64,000 nt of DNA from Streptomyces sp. NBC_00443 (GTDB taxonomy: Bacteria; Actinomycetota; Actinomycetes; Streptomycetales; Streptomycetaceae): the NCBI RefSeq assembly GCF_036014175.1, contig NZ_CP107917.1, positions 7,006,001 to 7,070,000 of the forward strand. The letters are read 5' to 3'. Shown in pieces: positions 1 to 9,088 of this stretch. The position numbers and the translations under genes are program-made. The notes under the pieces are model-generated. The model had not been told where the DNA came from. It saw nothing but the letters and a program-made list of their open reading frames with translations, and did no database searches. Within the stretch, counting starts at the first letter, position 1, and every line of letters starts with the position of its first letter.

Positions 1-117
1 CACGCCGGTTCGGATCCGCGGCAGGTGTCCGACGCCGAGCTGTACGACTGCCTGCTCGCGGAGTTCCCGAAGTGGCTCGTGGCGGCCCGGGCGCAGGGGA
101 TCGTACGGCCCGCCTGA
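1..117 (+). CDS. C-terminal 38 residues of an unrecognised protein (cut by window edge)
   Basis: The frame is open from the first base and stops with TGA at 115-117. Visible residues include ELYDCLLAEFPKWLVAAR, a compact amphipathic helical end, closing with QGIVRPA. I do not recognise the family from this fragment. It ends 84 bases before the cytochrome b start on the same strand, so it could be an upstream neighbour in one transcript, but nothing in the sequence shows function. Confidence 0.5.
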   Translation, partial: HAGSDPRQVSDAELYDCLLAEFPKWLVAARAQGIVRPA

Positions 118-201
118 CCTGTAGGCGGCCTGTTCGCACCGTTGGCGCGGCCCGTGAGGCCGTGTAACCCTGTGGGTGATCCGACGGGGAGGCGACGACC
201 T

Positions 202-1848
202 ATGCACGGCGCACGATCGGGGAACGAGGGAACAGCGGCGCGGCGGCCCGCACCGCCCGGCAAGGGCGAGAAGGTCGCCGACTGGGCGGACGGGCGGCTC
301 GGGCTGTTCGCGCTGGCCAAGGCCAACATGCGCAAGGTCTTCCCGGACCACTGGTCCTTCATGCTGGGCGAGGTCTGCCTCTACAGCTTCCTGATCCTGA
401 TCCTCACGGGCGTCTACCTCACCCTGTTCTTCGACCCGAGCACCAACGAGGTCGTCTACAACGGCTCCTACGAGCCCCTCAACGGGGTCCTGATGACCCG
501 GGCGTACGAGTCCACGATCGACATCAGCTTCGACGTGCGCGGCGGGCTGCTCATCCGGCAGATCCACCACTGGGCGGCGCTGGTCTTCGTCACCGGCATG
601 CTGGTGCACATGATGCGGGTGTTCTTCACCGGCGCCTTCCGCAAGCCGCGCGAGCTGAACTGGGTGTTCGGCTGGACCCTGCTGATGCTCGGCATCATCA
701 CCGGCCTGACGGGCTACTCCCTCCCCGACGACCTGCTGTCCGGCACCGGCCTGCGGTTCGCGCACGGCGCGATCCTGTCGATCCCGATCGTGGGCACGTA
801 CGTGGCGTTCTTCCTGTTCGGCGGGGAGTTCCCCGGCGAGGACTTCATCGCTCGCCTCTACCCGATCCACATCCTGCTGCTGCCCGGCATCATGCTCGGC
901 CTGGTGGTCGCCCATCTGATCCTGGTCTTCTACCACAAGCACACGCAGTACCCCGGCCCCGGCCGCGGCCAGAAGACGGTCGTCGGCATGCCCTTCCTCC
1001 CCGTGTACATGGCCAAGGCGGGCGGCTTCTTCTTCCTCGTCTTCGGCGTGCTGACGATCATGGGCGGCATCGCCAGCATCAACCCGGTGTGGGCCTTCGG
1101 GCCCTACCGCCCCGACCTGGTGACCACGGGCGCCCAACCCGACTGGTATCTCGGCTTCTCCGAGGGCCTGATCCGGGTGATGCCGGGATGGGAGCTCAAC
1201 GCCTGGGGCCACACCCTGGAACTGGGCGTCTTCATCCCCTTCTCGCTCTTCCCGCTGATCCTGCTCGCGCTCGGCCTGTATCCCTTCGTCGAGGCGTGGA
1301 TCACCGGCGACAAACGCGAACACCACATCCTCGACCGGCCGCGCAACATGCCCGTGCGCACCGGCCTCGGCGCGGCCTGGCTGAGCCTGTACGCGGTGCT
1401 GCTGATCGGCGGCGGCAACGACATCGTGGCCACCCATCTGCATCTGTCGATCAACGCCATCACGTGGTTCGTGCGGGTCTCCGTCTTCGTCGTGCCGGTC
1501 CTCACCTTCTACGTGACCAAGCGGATCTGTCTCGGGCTGCAGCGCCGGGACCGGGCCAACGTGCTGCACGGCATGGAGACGGGCACCATCAAGCGGCTCC
1601 CGCACGGTGCGTACGTCGAGGTCCACGAGCCTCTGTCGCAGGGGCAGCTGTTCACCCTCACCCAGCACGAGCAGGAGCCGCCGTACGAGATCGGACCGCT
1701 CGTCGACGCAGGCGGCGTCCGGCGCCGGGTCAGCCCGGTCCAGCGGGTACGGGCCCGGCTGGCGCGGGCGATGTTCGGGCCGACGACGCGGATCACCAAG
1801 CCGACGGTGGAGGAGTACCGCGAGGTCACCAGCGGCGATCACCACTGA
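202..1848 (+). CDS. qcrB: Cytochrome b subunit of the bc1 complex (QcrB paralogue), stand-alone
   Basis: A 548-residue integral membrane cytochrome b that would carry the two b hemes and the quinol sites of the respiratory bc1 complex. ATG at 202 is preferred over an upstream in-frame TTG (142) because GGGGAGG lies 9 bases before it. The protein shows actinobacterial QcrB features: the heme-ligand segment around RQIHHWAALVF, a second histidine pair in YPIHILLLPG and VVAHLILVFYHKH, and the quinol-oxidation motif PDWY in QPDWYLGFSEGLI. It has about nine hydrophobic segments and the actinobacterial C-terminal extension. No qcrA or qcrC lies beside it, so this is probably a second copy outside the main qcrCAB operon. 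Its last 23 bases overlap the convergent acyl-CoA dehydrogenase gene. Confidence 0.9.
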   Translation: MHGARSGNEGTAARRPAPPGKGEKVADWADGRLGLFALAKANMRKVFPDHWSFMLGEVCLYSFLILILTGVYLTLFFDPSTNEVVYNGSYEPLNGVLMTRAYESTIDISFDVRGGLLIRQIHHWAALVFVTGMLVHMMRVFFTGAFRKPRELNWVFGWTLLMLGIITGLTGYSLPDDLLSGTGLRFAHGAILSIPIVGTYVAFFLFGGEFPGEDFIARLYPIHILLLPGIMLGLVVAHLILVFYHKHTQYPGPGRGQKTVVGMPFLPVYMAKAGGFFFLVFGVLTIMGGIASINPVWAFGPYRPDLVTTGAQPDWYLGFSEGLIRVMPGWELNAWGHTLELGVFIPFSLFPLILLALGLYPFVEAWITGDKREHHILDRPRNMPVRTGLGAAWLSLYAVLLIGGGNDIVATHLHLSINAITWFVRVSVFVVPVLTFYVTKRICLGLQRRDRANVLHGMETGTIKRLPHGAYVEVHEPLSQGQLFTLTQHEQEPPYEIGPLVDAGGVRRRVSPVQRVRARLARAMFGPTTRITKPTVEEYREVTSGDHH

Positions 1849-2790
1849 GCACCTCGGCCCTGCACAGGTCCGGGCTGCCCCAGGCGGAGCGCAGCGCGCG
1901 GGCCTTGGTCAGCCACAGCGACAGGTCGTACTCCGCGGTGTAGCCGATCGCGCCGTGCAACTGCAGTGCGGTACGGGCGGCGGCGTACGCGGCCTCGCAG
2001 GCGGTGACCTTCGCGGCGGCGATGTCGGCGGGCGCCATGGTGAGCGCGGCGCCGAAGACCAGCGGCCGGGCGAACTCCAGGCCGATCTTCGCGTCGGCCA
2101 GCCGGTGCTTCACCGCCTGGAACGAGCCTATGGGGGCACCGAACTGGGTGCGCTGCTTGACGTAGCCGACGGTTCTGTCGAGCAGCGCGAGACCGACGCC
2201 GAGGGCTTGGGCGGCGGTGGCGAGACGGGCGTGGGCGAGGGCCAGTGGGGTGGGCGGATCCGGGCTGAGGAGTTCGCCGCCGGGGTCGGGGGGGTGAGGC
2301 GGCGGGCCGGGTCCAGGGAGGGGCGCACGGGGCCATGGCCGGGGGAGAAGTACAGGCCGTCGGGGGTGAGAGCGAGGCGCGTCGTGGCCACGTCGCCGTC
2401 CAGGGCATACGGCGCCGGCCACGCCAGCGTCGCCATGGCCTCGCCCGCCGCCAGGGCCGGCAGGAGCCGCTTGGCGGGGCCGGGGTCCGGCAGCCCGGCG
2501 AGCAGTGCCGCCGCCGTGACCGTCTCCACCAGCGGCCCGGGCACGGCGTGCCGACCCAACTCCACGAAGGCGAGGGCGAGTTCGACCGGCCGTGGGCCCA
2601 GCCCCTCGTACCCTTCCGGAACCGCGAGGGCGAAGACCCCTGCCCCGGCGATACGGGCCCACAGCGCCCGGCCGCCGGCATGCTCGCCGCGACTCCAGTC
2701 CCGTACGACCGACGGCGTGTCGGCTGCCGTGAGCATCGCGTCCAGCGAGCGGGCGAACGCACGCTGCTCGGGGTCGAGGAAAAACCTCAT
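1826..2790 (-). CDS. Acyl-CoA dehydrogenase, small subunit type (IpdE2/FadE33-like), reading frame broken by one base
   Basis: The N-terminal frame starts at ATG 2790 (MRFFLDPEQRAFARSLDAM) and the C-terminal frame ends at 1826. Both are acyl-CoA dehydrogenase sequence, including the segment YVKQRTQFGAPIGSFQ and the C-terminal LHGAIGYTAEYDLSLW. They join cleanly if one C is added to the seven-C run (coding strand) at about 2288-2294, giving PPDPGGELLSPDPPTPLAL and a protein of about 321 residues. That short length matches the small subunit of heteromeric steroid acyl-CoA dehydrogenases such as IpdE2. ATG overlaps the stop of the preceding dehydrogenase (ATGA), so the pair is translationally coupled. 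Because five more identical one-base losses occur in this window, a consensus error is more likely than true decay. Confidence 0.75.
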
Positions 2791-3929
2791 CAGCGCCGCC
2801 CCTTGGGCAGGCCCAGCAGCCGCTCGGCGATGATGTCGCGCTGGATTTCGTTCGTGCCGGCGTAGATGGGGCCGGCGAGGGAGAAGACGTAGCGCTCGGA
2901 CCAGTCGGTGTCGGTCAGCTCGCCGTCGGGGCCCAGGAGGTCGAGTGCTGTTTCGTGCAGGGCGATGTCGTACTCCGACCAGAAGACCTTGTTCAGGCTG
3001 GACTGAGGGCCGATGGACTCGCCGTCGAGGAAACGGGAGGCCGCGGCGAAAGTGAAGAGCTGGTAGGCGCGGGCGCCGATCAGGGCGTCGGCCACGCCCT
3101 TCCTCGCGCTCTCGGGGCTGCCGCGGTCCTGCCAGAGGGCGTGGAGGCGGTCGGCGCTCGCCAGGAAACGGCCGGGGGAGCGCAGCATCAGCCCGCGTTC
3201 GTTGCCCGCCGCCGACATCGCGATGCGCCAGCCCTGGCCAGGCTCGCCGATCACGTCGTCGTCCGGCACGAACACCTCGTCCAGGAACAGTTCCGCGAAG
3301 GCGGGCTTGCCGTCGAGGCGGGCGATGGGGCGGACCGTGACGCCGGGGGCGCGCAGGTCGAACATCAGGTAGGTCAGGCCCTGGTGGGGCTTCGGCGCGT
3401 CCGGATCGGTGCGGAACAGGCCGAACGCGCGGTCGGCGAAGGCCGCGCGTGAGGACCACGTCTTCTGGCCGGTCAGCAGCCAGCCGCCCGCCGCGCGCGT
3501 GGCCCTCGACCTCAGGGACGCCAGGTCCGAGCCCGCCTCCGGCTCGGACCACGCCTGCGCCCAGATCACCTCGCCGGTGGCCATGGGAGGCAGGACACGG
3601 GCACGCTGCTCCTCGGTGCCGTGGTCGAAGAGGGTCGGGGCGAGGAGGCTGACGCCGTTCTGGCTGACGCGGCCCGGCGCGCCCGCCGCGTAGTACTCCT
3701 CCTCGAACAGCAGCCACCGCACGAGTGAGGCGTCCCGGCCGCTGTACGCCGTCGGCCAGTTCACCACCGACCAGCGGTCGGCGGCGAGTTCGGCCTCCCA
3801 CGCCCGGTGCGCCGCGAAGCCCTCCTCGGTCTCCAGGGAGGGGAGCGGATCGGGCGGCACCTGCGCGCGCAGCCAGGCACGGGCCTCGGCGCGGAACGCC
3901 TCGTCGGCGCTCGAGTGGGTCAGATCCAC
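2790..3929 (-). CDS. Acyl-CoA dehydrogenase, large subunit type (IpdE1/FadE30-like)
   Basis: FAD-dependent alpha,beta-dehydrogenation of an acyl-CoA. The 379-residue protein has the N-terminal helical domain, the middle-domain signature around WSEPEAGSDLASL, and the C-terminal signature IYAGTNEIQRDII. Two GTG starts are possible, 3935 and 3929. GGGGGAGGGAGG sits 6 bases before 3929 but directly abuts 3935, so 3929 is chosen. It is followed without a gap by the smaller dehydrogenase, an arrangement seen in steroid catabolism where two unequal FadE proteins form one alpha2beta2 enzyme. The gene faces the KstR2-type operator at 3969-3982. Assignment to IpdE1 rather than another FadE is inference from the neighbours and the size of the partner. 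Confidence 0.8.
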   Translation of the reverse strand: MDLTHSSADEAFRAEARAWLRAQVPPDPLPSLETEEGFAAHRAWEAELAADRWSVVNWPTAYSGRDASLVRWLLFEEEYYAAGAPGRVSQNGVSLLAPTLFDHGTEEQRARVLPPMATGEVIWAQAWSEPEAGSDLASLRSRATRAAGGWLLTGQKTWSSRAAFADRAFGLFRTDPDAPKPHQGLTYLMFDLRAPGVTVRPIARLDGKPAFAELFLDEVFVPDDDVIGEPGQGWRIAMSAAGNERGLMLRSPGRFLASADRLHALWQDRGSPESARKGVADALIGARAYQLFTFAAASRFLDGESIGPQSSLNKVFWSEYDIALHETALDLLGPDGELTDTDWSERYVFSLAGPIYAGTNEIQRDIIAERLLGLPKGRR

Positions 3930-3968
3930 CGTCACCCTCCCTCCCCCGGTGCCCTGCGGCTCTTCCCT

Positions 3969-3982
3969 AACAAGTGTTTGGT
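3969..3982. promoter_or_regulatory. KstR2-type operator 1, in a divergent promoter
   Basis: The site AACAAGTGTTTGGT is an imperfect inverted repeat. It matches the mycobacterial KstR2 consensus AnCAAGnnCTTGnT (from memory) at all but one fixed position, and its partner at 10702-10715, read on the other strand, at 12 of 14. It lies between the dehydrogenase operon (leftward) and the ipdF-kstR2-fadA6 operon (rightward). TAGGTT at 3982-3987 overlaps its edge and looks like a -10 hexamer for the rightward promoter, so bound repressor would block it. Confidence 0.7.
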
Positions 3983-3998
3983 AGGTTAGCGTGCTGCC

Positions 3999-4781
3999 AT
4001 GACAAACGTCGAGGCGCCGACGTACGTTCCCGGGCACGGACTGCTCCGCGGGCGCACGGCCGTCGTCACCGCGGCTGCCGGTGCTGGCATCGGCGGGGCG
4101 ACCGCGCGCCGCTTCCTCGAAGAGGGCGCCCGCGTGCTGATCAGCGATGCGCACGCGCGACGCCTGAAGGAGTACGAGGCCGAGCTGGCACGGGAGTTCG
4201 AGGGGGCGGTGGCGTCGGCGGTGTGCGATGTCACCGACGAGACGCAGGTGCAGGCGCTGTTCGACACCGCCGTGGCCGCGCACGGCCGGCTCGACGTGGT
4301 CGTCAACAACGCGGGCCTCGGCGGGACTTCGCCGCTCGTCGACATGACCGACGAGCAGTGGTCGAAGGTCCTCGACGTGACCTTGAACGGCACCTTCAGA
4401 TGCACCCGGGCCGCCCTCCGCCGGATGCGGGACACCGGCGGTGTGATCGTCAACAACGCCTCCGTCGTCGGCTGGCGCGCCCAGGCCGGACAGGCGCACT
4501 ACGCGGCCGCGAAGGCGGGCGTGATGGCGCTGACCCGGTGCGCCGCGATCGAGGCCGCCGAACACGGGGTGCGGGTCAACGCGGTGGCGCCGAGCCTCGC
4601 CATGCACCCGCACCTGGCGAAGGTGACCACGCCCGAGCTGCTGGAGGAACTGACCGCGCGCGAGGCCTTCGGCCGGTACGCCGAGCCCTGGGAGGTGGCC
4701 AACGTGATCGTCTTCCTGGCCTCGGAGTACTCGTCGTACATGACGGGCGAGATCGTCTCCGTCAGCAGCCAGCACGCCTAG
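3999..4781 (+). CDS. ipdF: Short-chain dehydrogenase, IpdF-like (steroid C/D-ring pathway)
   Basis: A 260-residue NAD(P)-dependent classical SDR. The cofactor glycine motif is seen as TAAAGAGIGGATARR, the NNAG motif at about residue 106, and the catalytic Tyr-Lys as HYAAAKAGVMALTRC. The line of residues around VVGWRAQAGQ and the C-terminal SSYMTGEIVSVSSQH strongly resembles IpdF (Rv3559c) of Mycobacterium tuberculosis, which acts on the hydroxy/oxo group of HIP-CoA intermediates. No Shine-Dalgarno sequence precedes ATG 3999, and the likely -10 (TAGGTT, 3982-3987) is only 12 bases upstream, so the mRNA may be leaderless or nearly so. First gene of an operon with the regulator and thiolase genes. 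Confidence 0.85.
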   Translation: MTNVEAPTYVPGHGLLRGRTAVVTAAAGAGIGGATARRFLEEGARVLISDAHARRLKEYEAELAREFEGAVASAVCDVTDETQVQALFDTAVAAHGRLDVVVNNAGLGGTSPLVDMTDEQWSKVLDVTLNGTFRCTRAALRRMRDTGGVIVNNASVVGWRAQAGQAHYAAAKAGVMALTRCAAIEAAEHGVRVNAVAPSLAMHPHLAKVTTPELLEELTAREAFGRYAEPWEVANVIVFLASEYSSYMTGEIVSVSSQHA

Positions 4782-4796
4782 GACGACAATGGACCC

Positions 4797-5432
4797 GTGC
4801 CGAACAAGAAGAAGCCCCAGGTGACCGCCGCCGCAAAGCCCGCGGCCGCCGCCGCTCAGGCACGCCGCCGCGAACTTCTCGACACCGCCGCCGAGGTCTT
4901 CGCCGAGCAGGGCTACAACGCCACCACCGTACGCAAGATCGCCGACCACGCGGGCATGCTCGCGGGCAGCCTCTACTACCACTTCGACTCCAAGGAGTCG
5001 ATGCTCGAAGAGATCCTGAGCTCGTTCCTCGACGAGCTGTGGAGCGGCTACGACGCCGTCCTGGAGGCCGAGCTCGGCCCACGCGAAACGCTGGAGGCGC
5101 TGGTCACCGAGTCGTTCCGGGAGATCGACCGGCACCGCGCCGCCGTCGCGATCTACCAGAAGGAGAACAGGCAACTGGTGGCGCAGGAGCGGTTCGCGTT
5201 CCTCGCCGATTCGCAGCGCAAGTTCGAGAAGGCGTGGCTGTCCACGCTGGAGCGCGGGGTCGTGGCCGGGGTGTTCCGGTCCGACCTGGACGTCCGGCTC
5301 ACCTACCGGTTCGTGCGGGACACGGTGTGGGTCGCTGCGTCCTGGTACCGGCCCGGCGGACAGCACACCCCGGAGGAGATCGCCCGGCAGTACCTGTCGA
5401 TGGTGCTGGACGGGATCGCCGTACGCACATAA
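4797..5432 (+). CDS. kstR2: TetR-family repressor, KstR2-like
   Basis: A 211-residue TetR regulator. The N-terminal helix-turn-helix is ELLDTAAEVFAEQGYNATTV followed by KIADHAGMLAGSLYYHFDSK, and the C-terminal ligand domain ends in VWVAASWYRPGG and YLSMVLDGI, the same pattern as KstR2 (Rv3557c), which is released from DNA by HIP-CoA. GTG at 4797 gives the first in-frame start after the SDR stop, 15 bases upstream; an ATG at 4789 is out of frame. An Ala/Lys-rich N-terminal tail of about 20 residues precedes the fold. It sits inside the regulon it would control, and two matching palindromes lie in the two divergent promoters of the island. Confidence 0.85.
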   Translation: MPNKKKPQVTAAAKPAAAAAQARRRELLDTAAEVFAEQGYNATTVRKIADHAGMLAGSLYYHFDSKESMLEEILSSFLDELWSGYDAVLEAELGPRETLEALVTESFREIDRHRAAVAIYQKENRQLVAQERFAFLADSQRKFEKAWLSTLERGVVAGVFRSDLDVRLTYRFVRDTVWVAASWYRPGGQHTPEEIARQYLSMVLDGIAVRT

Positions 5433-5458
5433 CCCACCGGTCCCATTGGGGAGTTGCC

Positions 5459-6616
<1,158 letters not shown>

Positions 6617-6618
6617 CG

Positions 6619-7260
6619 TCAGCGGCCGAGTGAGAAGCCCAGCACCACGCCCGCGGACACCTCCACCATCCCCGGCGCGAGGTCGCCCGCGGAAGTACCG
6701 CCACCGCCGCCGTGCCCGCGGTACTGGCGGAACTCGTACGACTCGGAGTCCACGTCCTGGATGTGCACCACCGCCCCGAGGGACACGCCGGCGGCCTCCG
6801 TGTAGACCTCGGCCTTGCGCCGGGCGGCCGCCACCGCCCGGCGGCGCGCCTCGTCCCGCAGCGCGGGCTTGTCGTGTACGTCGAACTCGACGCCGTCGAT
6901 GCTGCGGGCGCCGGCCTCCACCGCGTCCACGATGAGCTGCTGGAGGTCGTCCAGCGCCTCGGTCTCGACGACGTACTGGGCCTGGCAGAGGTAGCCGAGG
7001 AACTTCCGCGCGCCATTGGCATGGCCGTACTCCGAACTGAGCCTCAGTCGGGAGCCGGAGACCGAGGAGTCCGGTATCCCGTGCCGGCGCAGCACCTCGC
7101 GGAGCCTTGTCACAGCACTGCCGGCCTCGTGGAACGCCTGGCCGGGGGCGGGCTCCAGCACCTCCACCCCCAGCTTCACCCGCACCAGCTGCGGCTCCGC
7201 CCGCACACTGCCCGCGCCAAACACACTGAGCCCCCAGGGCTCCTTGATCGTCTCCGTCAT
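6619..7260 (-). CDS. SIMPL (DUF541) domain protein, coupled to ipdC
   Basis: A 213-residue protein with the SIMPL-domain pattern: opening strand WGLSVFGAGSVRAEPQLVRV, the central DDLQQLIVDAVEAGA helix, the RRRAVAAARRKAEVYTEAAG helix and the closing strand VEVSAGVVLGFSLGR. No signal peptide or membrane segment is present, so it should be cytoplasmic. Its biochemical role is not known. ATG 7260 overlaps the stop of ipdC (ATGA) and no separate ribosome binding site is visible, so translation depends on ipdC. A second SIMPL protein is encoded at 25978-26691. It is the only member of the steroid-ring island with no recognised counterpart in the mycobacterial regulon. Confidence 0.8.
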   Translation of the reverse strand: MTETIKEPWGLSVFGAGSVRAEPQLVRVKLGVEVLEPAPGQAFHEAGSAVTRLREVLRRHGIPDSSVSGSRLRLSSEYGHANGARKFLGYLCQAQYVVETEALDDLQQLIVDAVEAGARSIDGVEFDVHDKPALRDEARRRAVAAARRKAEVYTEAAGVSLGAVVHIQDVDSESYEFRQYRGHGGGGGTSAGDLAPGMVEVSAGVVLGFSLGR

Positions 7261-8324
7261 GCGGGCATTGAAGCACCGCCCACCGAAAGTCCGCTCATGG
7301 TTTGCGCGGCCTGGGCCATGATCCGCTCCACCAGTTCCGCGCACGACGGCAGATCGTCGATCACTCCCGCGACCTGCCCGGACGCCATCACCCCCAGATC
7401 CGTACGGCCGTCCACCATGGCCGACTTGAGCAGCATCGGGGTGTTGGCGGCGAGCAGGACCTGGCTCCAGGTGAGGTCCTTGCCGTGCCGCAGGGAGAGG
7501 CCGTCGCGGACCAGTTGCCGCCAGGTCAGTCCGGACAGCCGCCTGAAGCCCGCCGCCCGCCGCAGGGCATGGACCAGCGCCCTCGTTCGTCCGGCGTTCT
7601 CCAACCCGGCCACCAGCTCCGTACGCAGCATCCGGTGGGGCAGGCCGTCGACCGCCGTGGTGACGGTGACGTCCCGGACCGTCGCCGCCAGATACCGCGC
7701 CTTCACCGCGTCCGGCACCGTCGAGTCCGAGGTCAGCAGGAACCGGGTGCCCATGGCGATGCCCGCCGCTCCGTAGGCCAGCGCGGCGACCAGGCCCCGG
7801 CCGTCGTGGAAACCGCCCGCCGCCACCACCGGTATGTCCACGGCGTCGACCACCTGCGGCAGCAGCACCGTCGTCGCCACCTCGCCGGTGTGCCCGCCGC
7901 CCTCCCCGCCCTGCACGATCACCGCGTCCGCGCCCCACGCCGCGACCTTCTCGGCATGCCGCCGGGCACCGATCGAGGGCACGACGACCACGCCCGCGTC
8001 CTTGAGTTCGGCGATCAGCTCACGCGACGGCGCGAGGGCGAACGAGGCGACGCGCACCCCCTCCTCGATCATGACGCCGACCCGGTCGCCGGCATCCGCG
8101 GCGTCCGCCCGCAGATTCACGCCGAACGGCGCGTCCGTACGGGACTTGACCTCGCGTATGGCCTCACGCAGCCGGTCGACGGTCATCGTCGCGGAGGCCA
8201 GGATGCCCAGCGCACCCGCGTTCGCCGTCGCCGAGACCAGGCGGGGGCCCGCCACCCAGCCCATCCCCGTCTGCACGATCGGGTGGCTGACGCCGACGAG
8301 CCGGGTCAGCGGTGTCTCCATCAC
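7257..8324 (-). CDS. ipdC: IpdC-like flavin oxidoreductase (nitronate monooxygenase fold)
   Basis: A 355-residue TIM-barrel flavoprotein of the nitronate monooxygenase family. It shows HPIVQTGMGWVAG near the N terminus, the FMN region VIVQGGEGGGHTG and AAGGFHDGRGLVAAL, and GTRFLLTSDSTVPDAVK. The overall pattern matches Rv3553 (IpdC), needed for removing the 5-hydroxy/oxo function of HIP-CoA intermediates. GTG 8324 and ATG 8321 are adjacent candidates; GGGAGG is 7 bases before the GTG. The start overlaps the end of ipdB and the stop overlaps the SIMPL start, making a tight coupled chain. Confidence 0.88.
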   Translation of the reverse strand: MMETPLTRLVGVSHPIVQTGMGWVAGPRLVSATANAGALGILASATMTVDRLREAIREVKSRTDAPFGVNLRADAADAGDRVGVMIEEGVRVASFALAPSRELIAELKDAGVVVVPSIGARRHAEKVAAWGADAVIVQGGEGGGHTGEVATTVLLPQVVDAVDIPVVAAGGFHDGRGLVAALAYGAAGIAMGTRFLLTSDSTVPDAVKARYLAATVRDVTVTTAVDGLPHRMLRTELVAGLENAGRTRALVHALRRAAGFRRLSGLTWRQLVRDGLSLRHGKDLTWSQVLLAANTPMLLKSAMVDGRTDLGVMASGQVAGVIDDLPSCAELVERIMAQAAQTMSGLSVGGASMPA

Positions 8325-9088
8325 TCACCGACCTCCCTGGCGCGGCTGTTCTCCGGGTCGATCACCTCGCGGATGAGCCGCAGCTCCTCGGCGGTGGGCT
8401 CGCGGGTCGCCGGTACGTCGTCCGGGACGGCCAGGTCGAAACCGGTGGCCTCCCTGACCTGCGCCGGCGTGACTCCCGGATGCAGCGAGGCCGGCCGCAT
8501 CGAGCGGTCCGGCGTGGCGAAGTCGAAGACACCGAGGTCGGAGACGACACGGGGGATGCGGTGGTACCGGGCGTCGCCCGCGTGGTCGTAGCCGACTCCG
8601 CAGACCATGTCGACCTTCTCGACGAAGACCCGCCGCGAATGCCTGGGGACCCAGTAACTGGTCGGATTGTTGAGGGTGTTGACCGGCGCGCCGCGCACCC
8701 CCAGCAACTGCCGCTTCGGTTGCTCCCAGTCGCCGATGCACGAGATGTTCTGGTTGCCGAAGCGGTCGATCTGGCTCGCACCCATCATCACGTGCCGCCT
8801 GCCACTGCTGACCAGCGCCAGATGCTGCCGGTACGGCAGCCAGCCCTCGGTCGTGCCGTCCGGGCGGACGAGCATCGCCTCGCCGTCGGTCAGCAGCAGG
8901 TCGGGCGCGAAGGTCAGCCGGGCCAGCCGGGCCCCCACGGACGGGATGAGACCCATCGGGCTCGCCAGGATCTCACCGGCGTCGCGCCAGGCCTCGGCGC
9001 AGGCGATCACGCAGTACTCGGCGCGAGTGGCCCGGCCCACGACCCGACTCGTGGCCCCACGTCGACTCATGGCCCCACGTCGACTCAT
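8321..9088 (-). CDS. ipdB: IpdB-like beta subunit of CoA-transferase-fold ring hydrolase
   Basis: A 255-residue protein whose core (EILASPMGLIPSVGARLARL, LLLTDGEAMLV, MMGASQIDRFGNQN, RGAPVNTLNNPTSYW, VVSDLGVFDFATPDRSMR) is the IpdB pattern. With IpdA it forms a heterotetramer of the CoA-transferase fold that hydrolytically opens the last carbocycle (COCHEA-CoA) in steroid degradation. ATG 9088 is chosen: AAGGAGG lies 5 bases upstream and the ATG overlaps the ipdA stop (ATGA). The first 12 residues are a perfect tandem duplication, MSRRGA twice, from an 18-bp DNA repeat, so the second ATG (9070) is an alternative start. Confidence 0.9.
   Translation of the reverse strand: MSRRGAMSRRGATSRVVGRATRAEYCVIACAEAWRDAGEILASPMGLIPSVGARLARLTFAPDLLLTDGEAMLVRPDGTTEGWLPYRQHLALVSSGRRHVMMGASQIDRFGNQNISCIGDWEQPKRQLLGVRGAPVNTLNNPTSYWVPRHSRRVFVEKVDMVCGVGYDHAGDARYHRIPRVVSDLGVFDFATPDRSMRPASLHPGVTPAQVREATGFDLAVPDDVPATREPTAEELRLIREVIDPENSRAREVGE
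9053..9088 (-). repeat. Two exact 18-bp tandem copies at the ipdB start codon
   Basis: Positions 9053-9070 and 9071-9088 are identical 18-mers, each encoding MSRRGA and each beginning with an ATG. A decayed third copy (TSRVVG) follows downstream in the gene. The duplication leaves the reading frame intact and creates two successive in-frame starts; only the outer one has the strong AAGGAGG site at normal spacing. Confidence 0.9.

Noticed and set aside
2790-5366. 858-codon open frame on the minus strand across the SDR and TetR genes
   Set aside because: Only its last 380 codons are the acyl-CoA dehydrogenase; the rest is antisense shadow of ipdF and kstR2 caused by high GC3.
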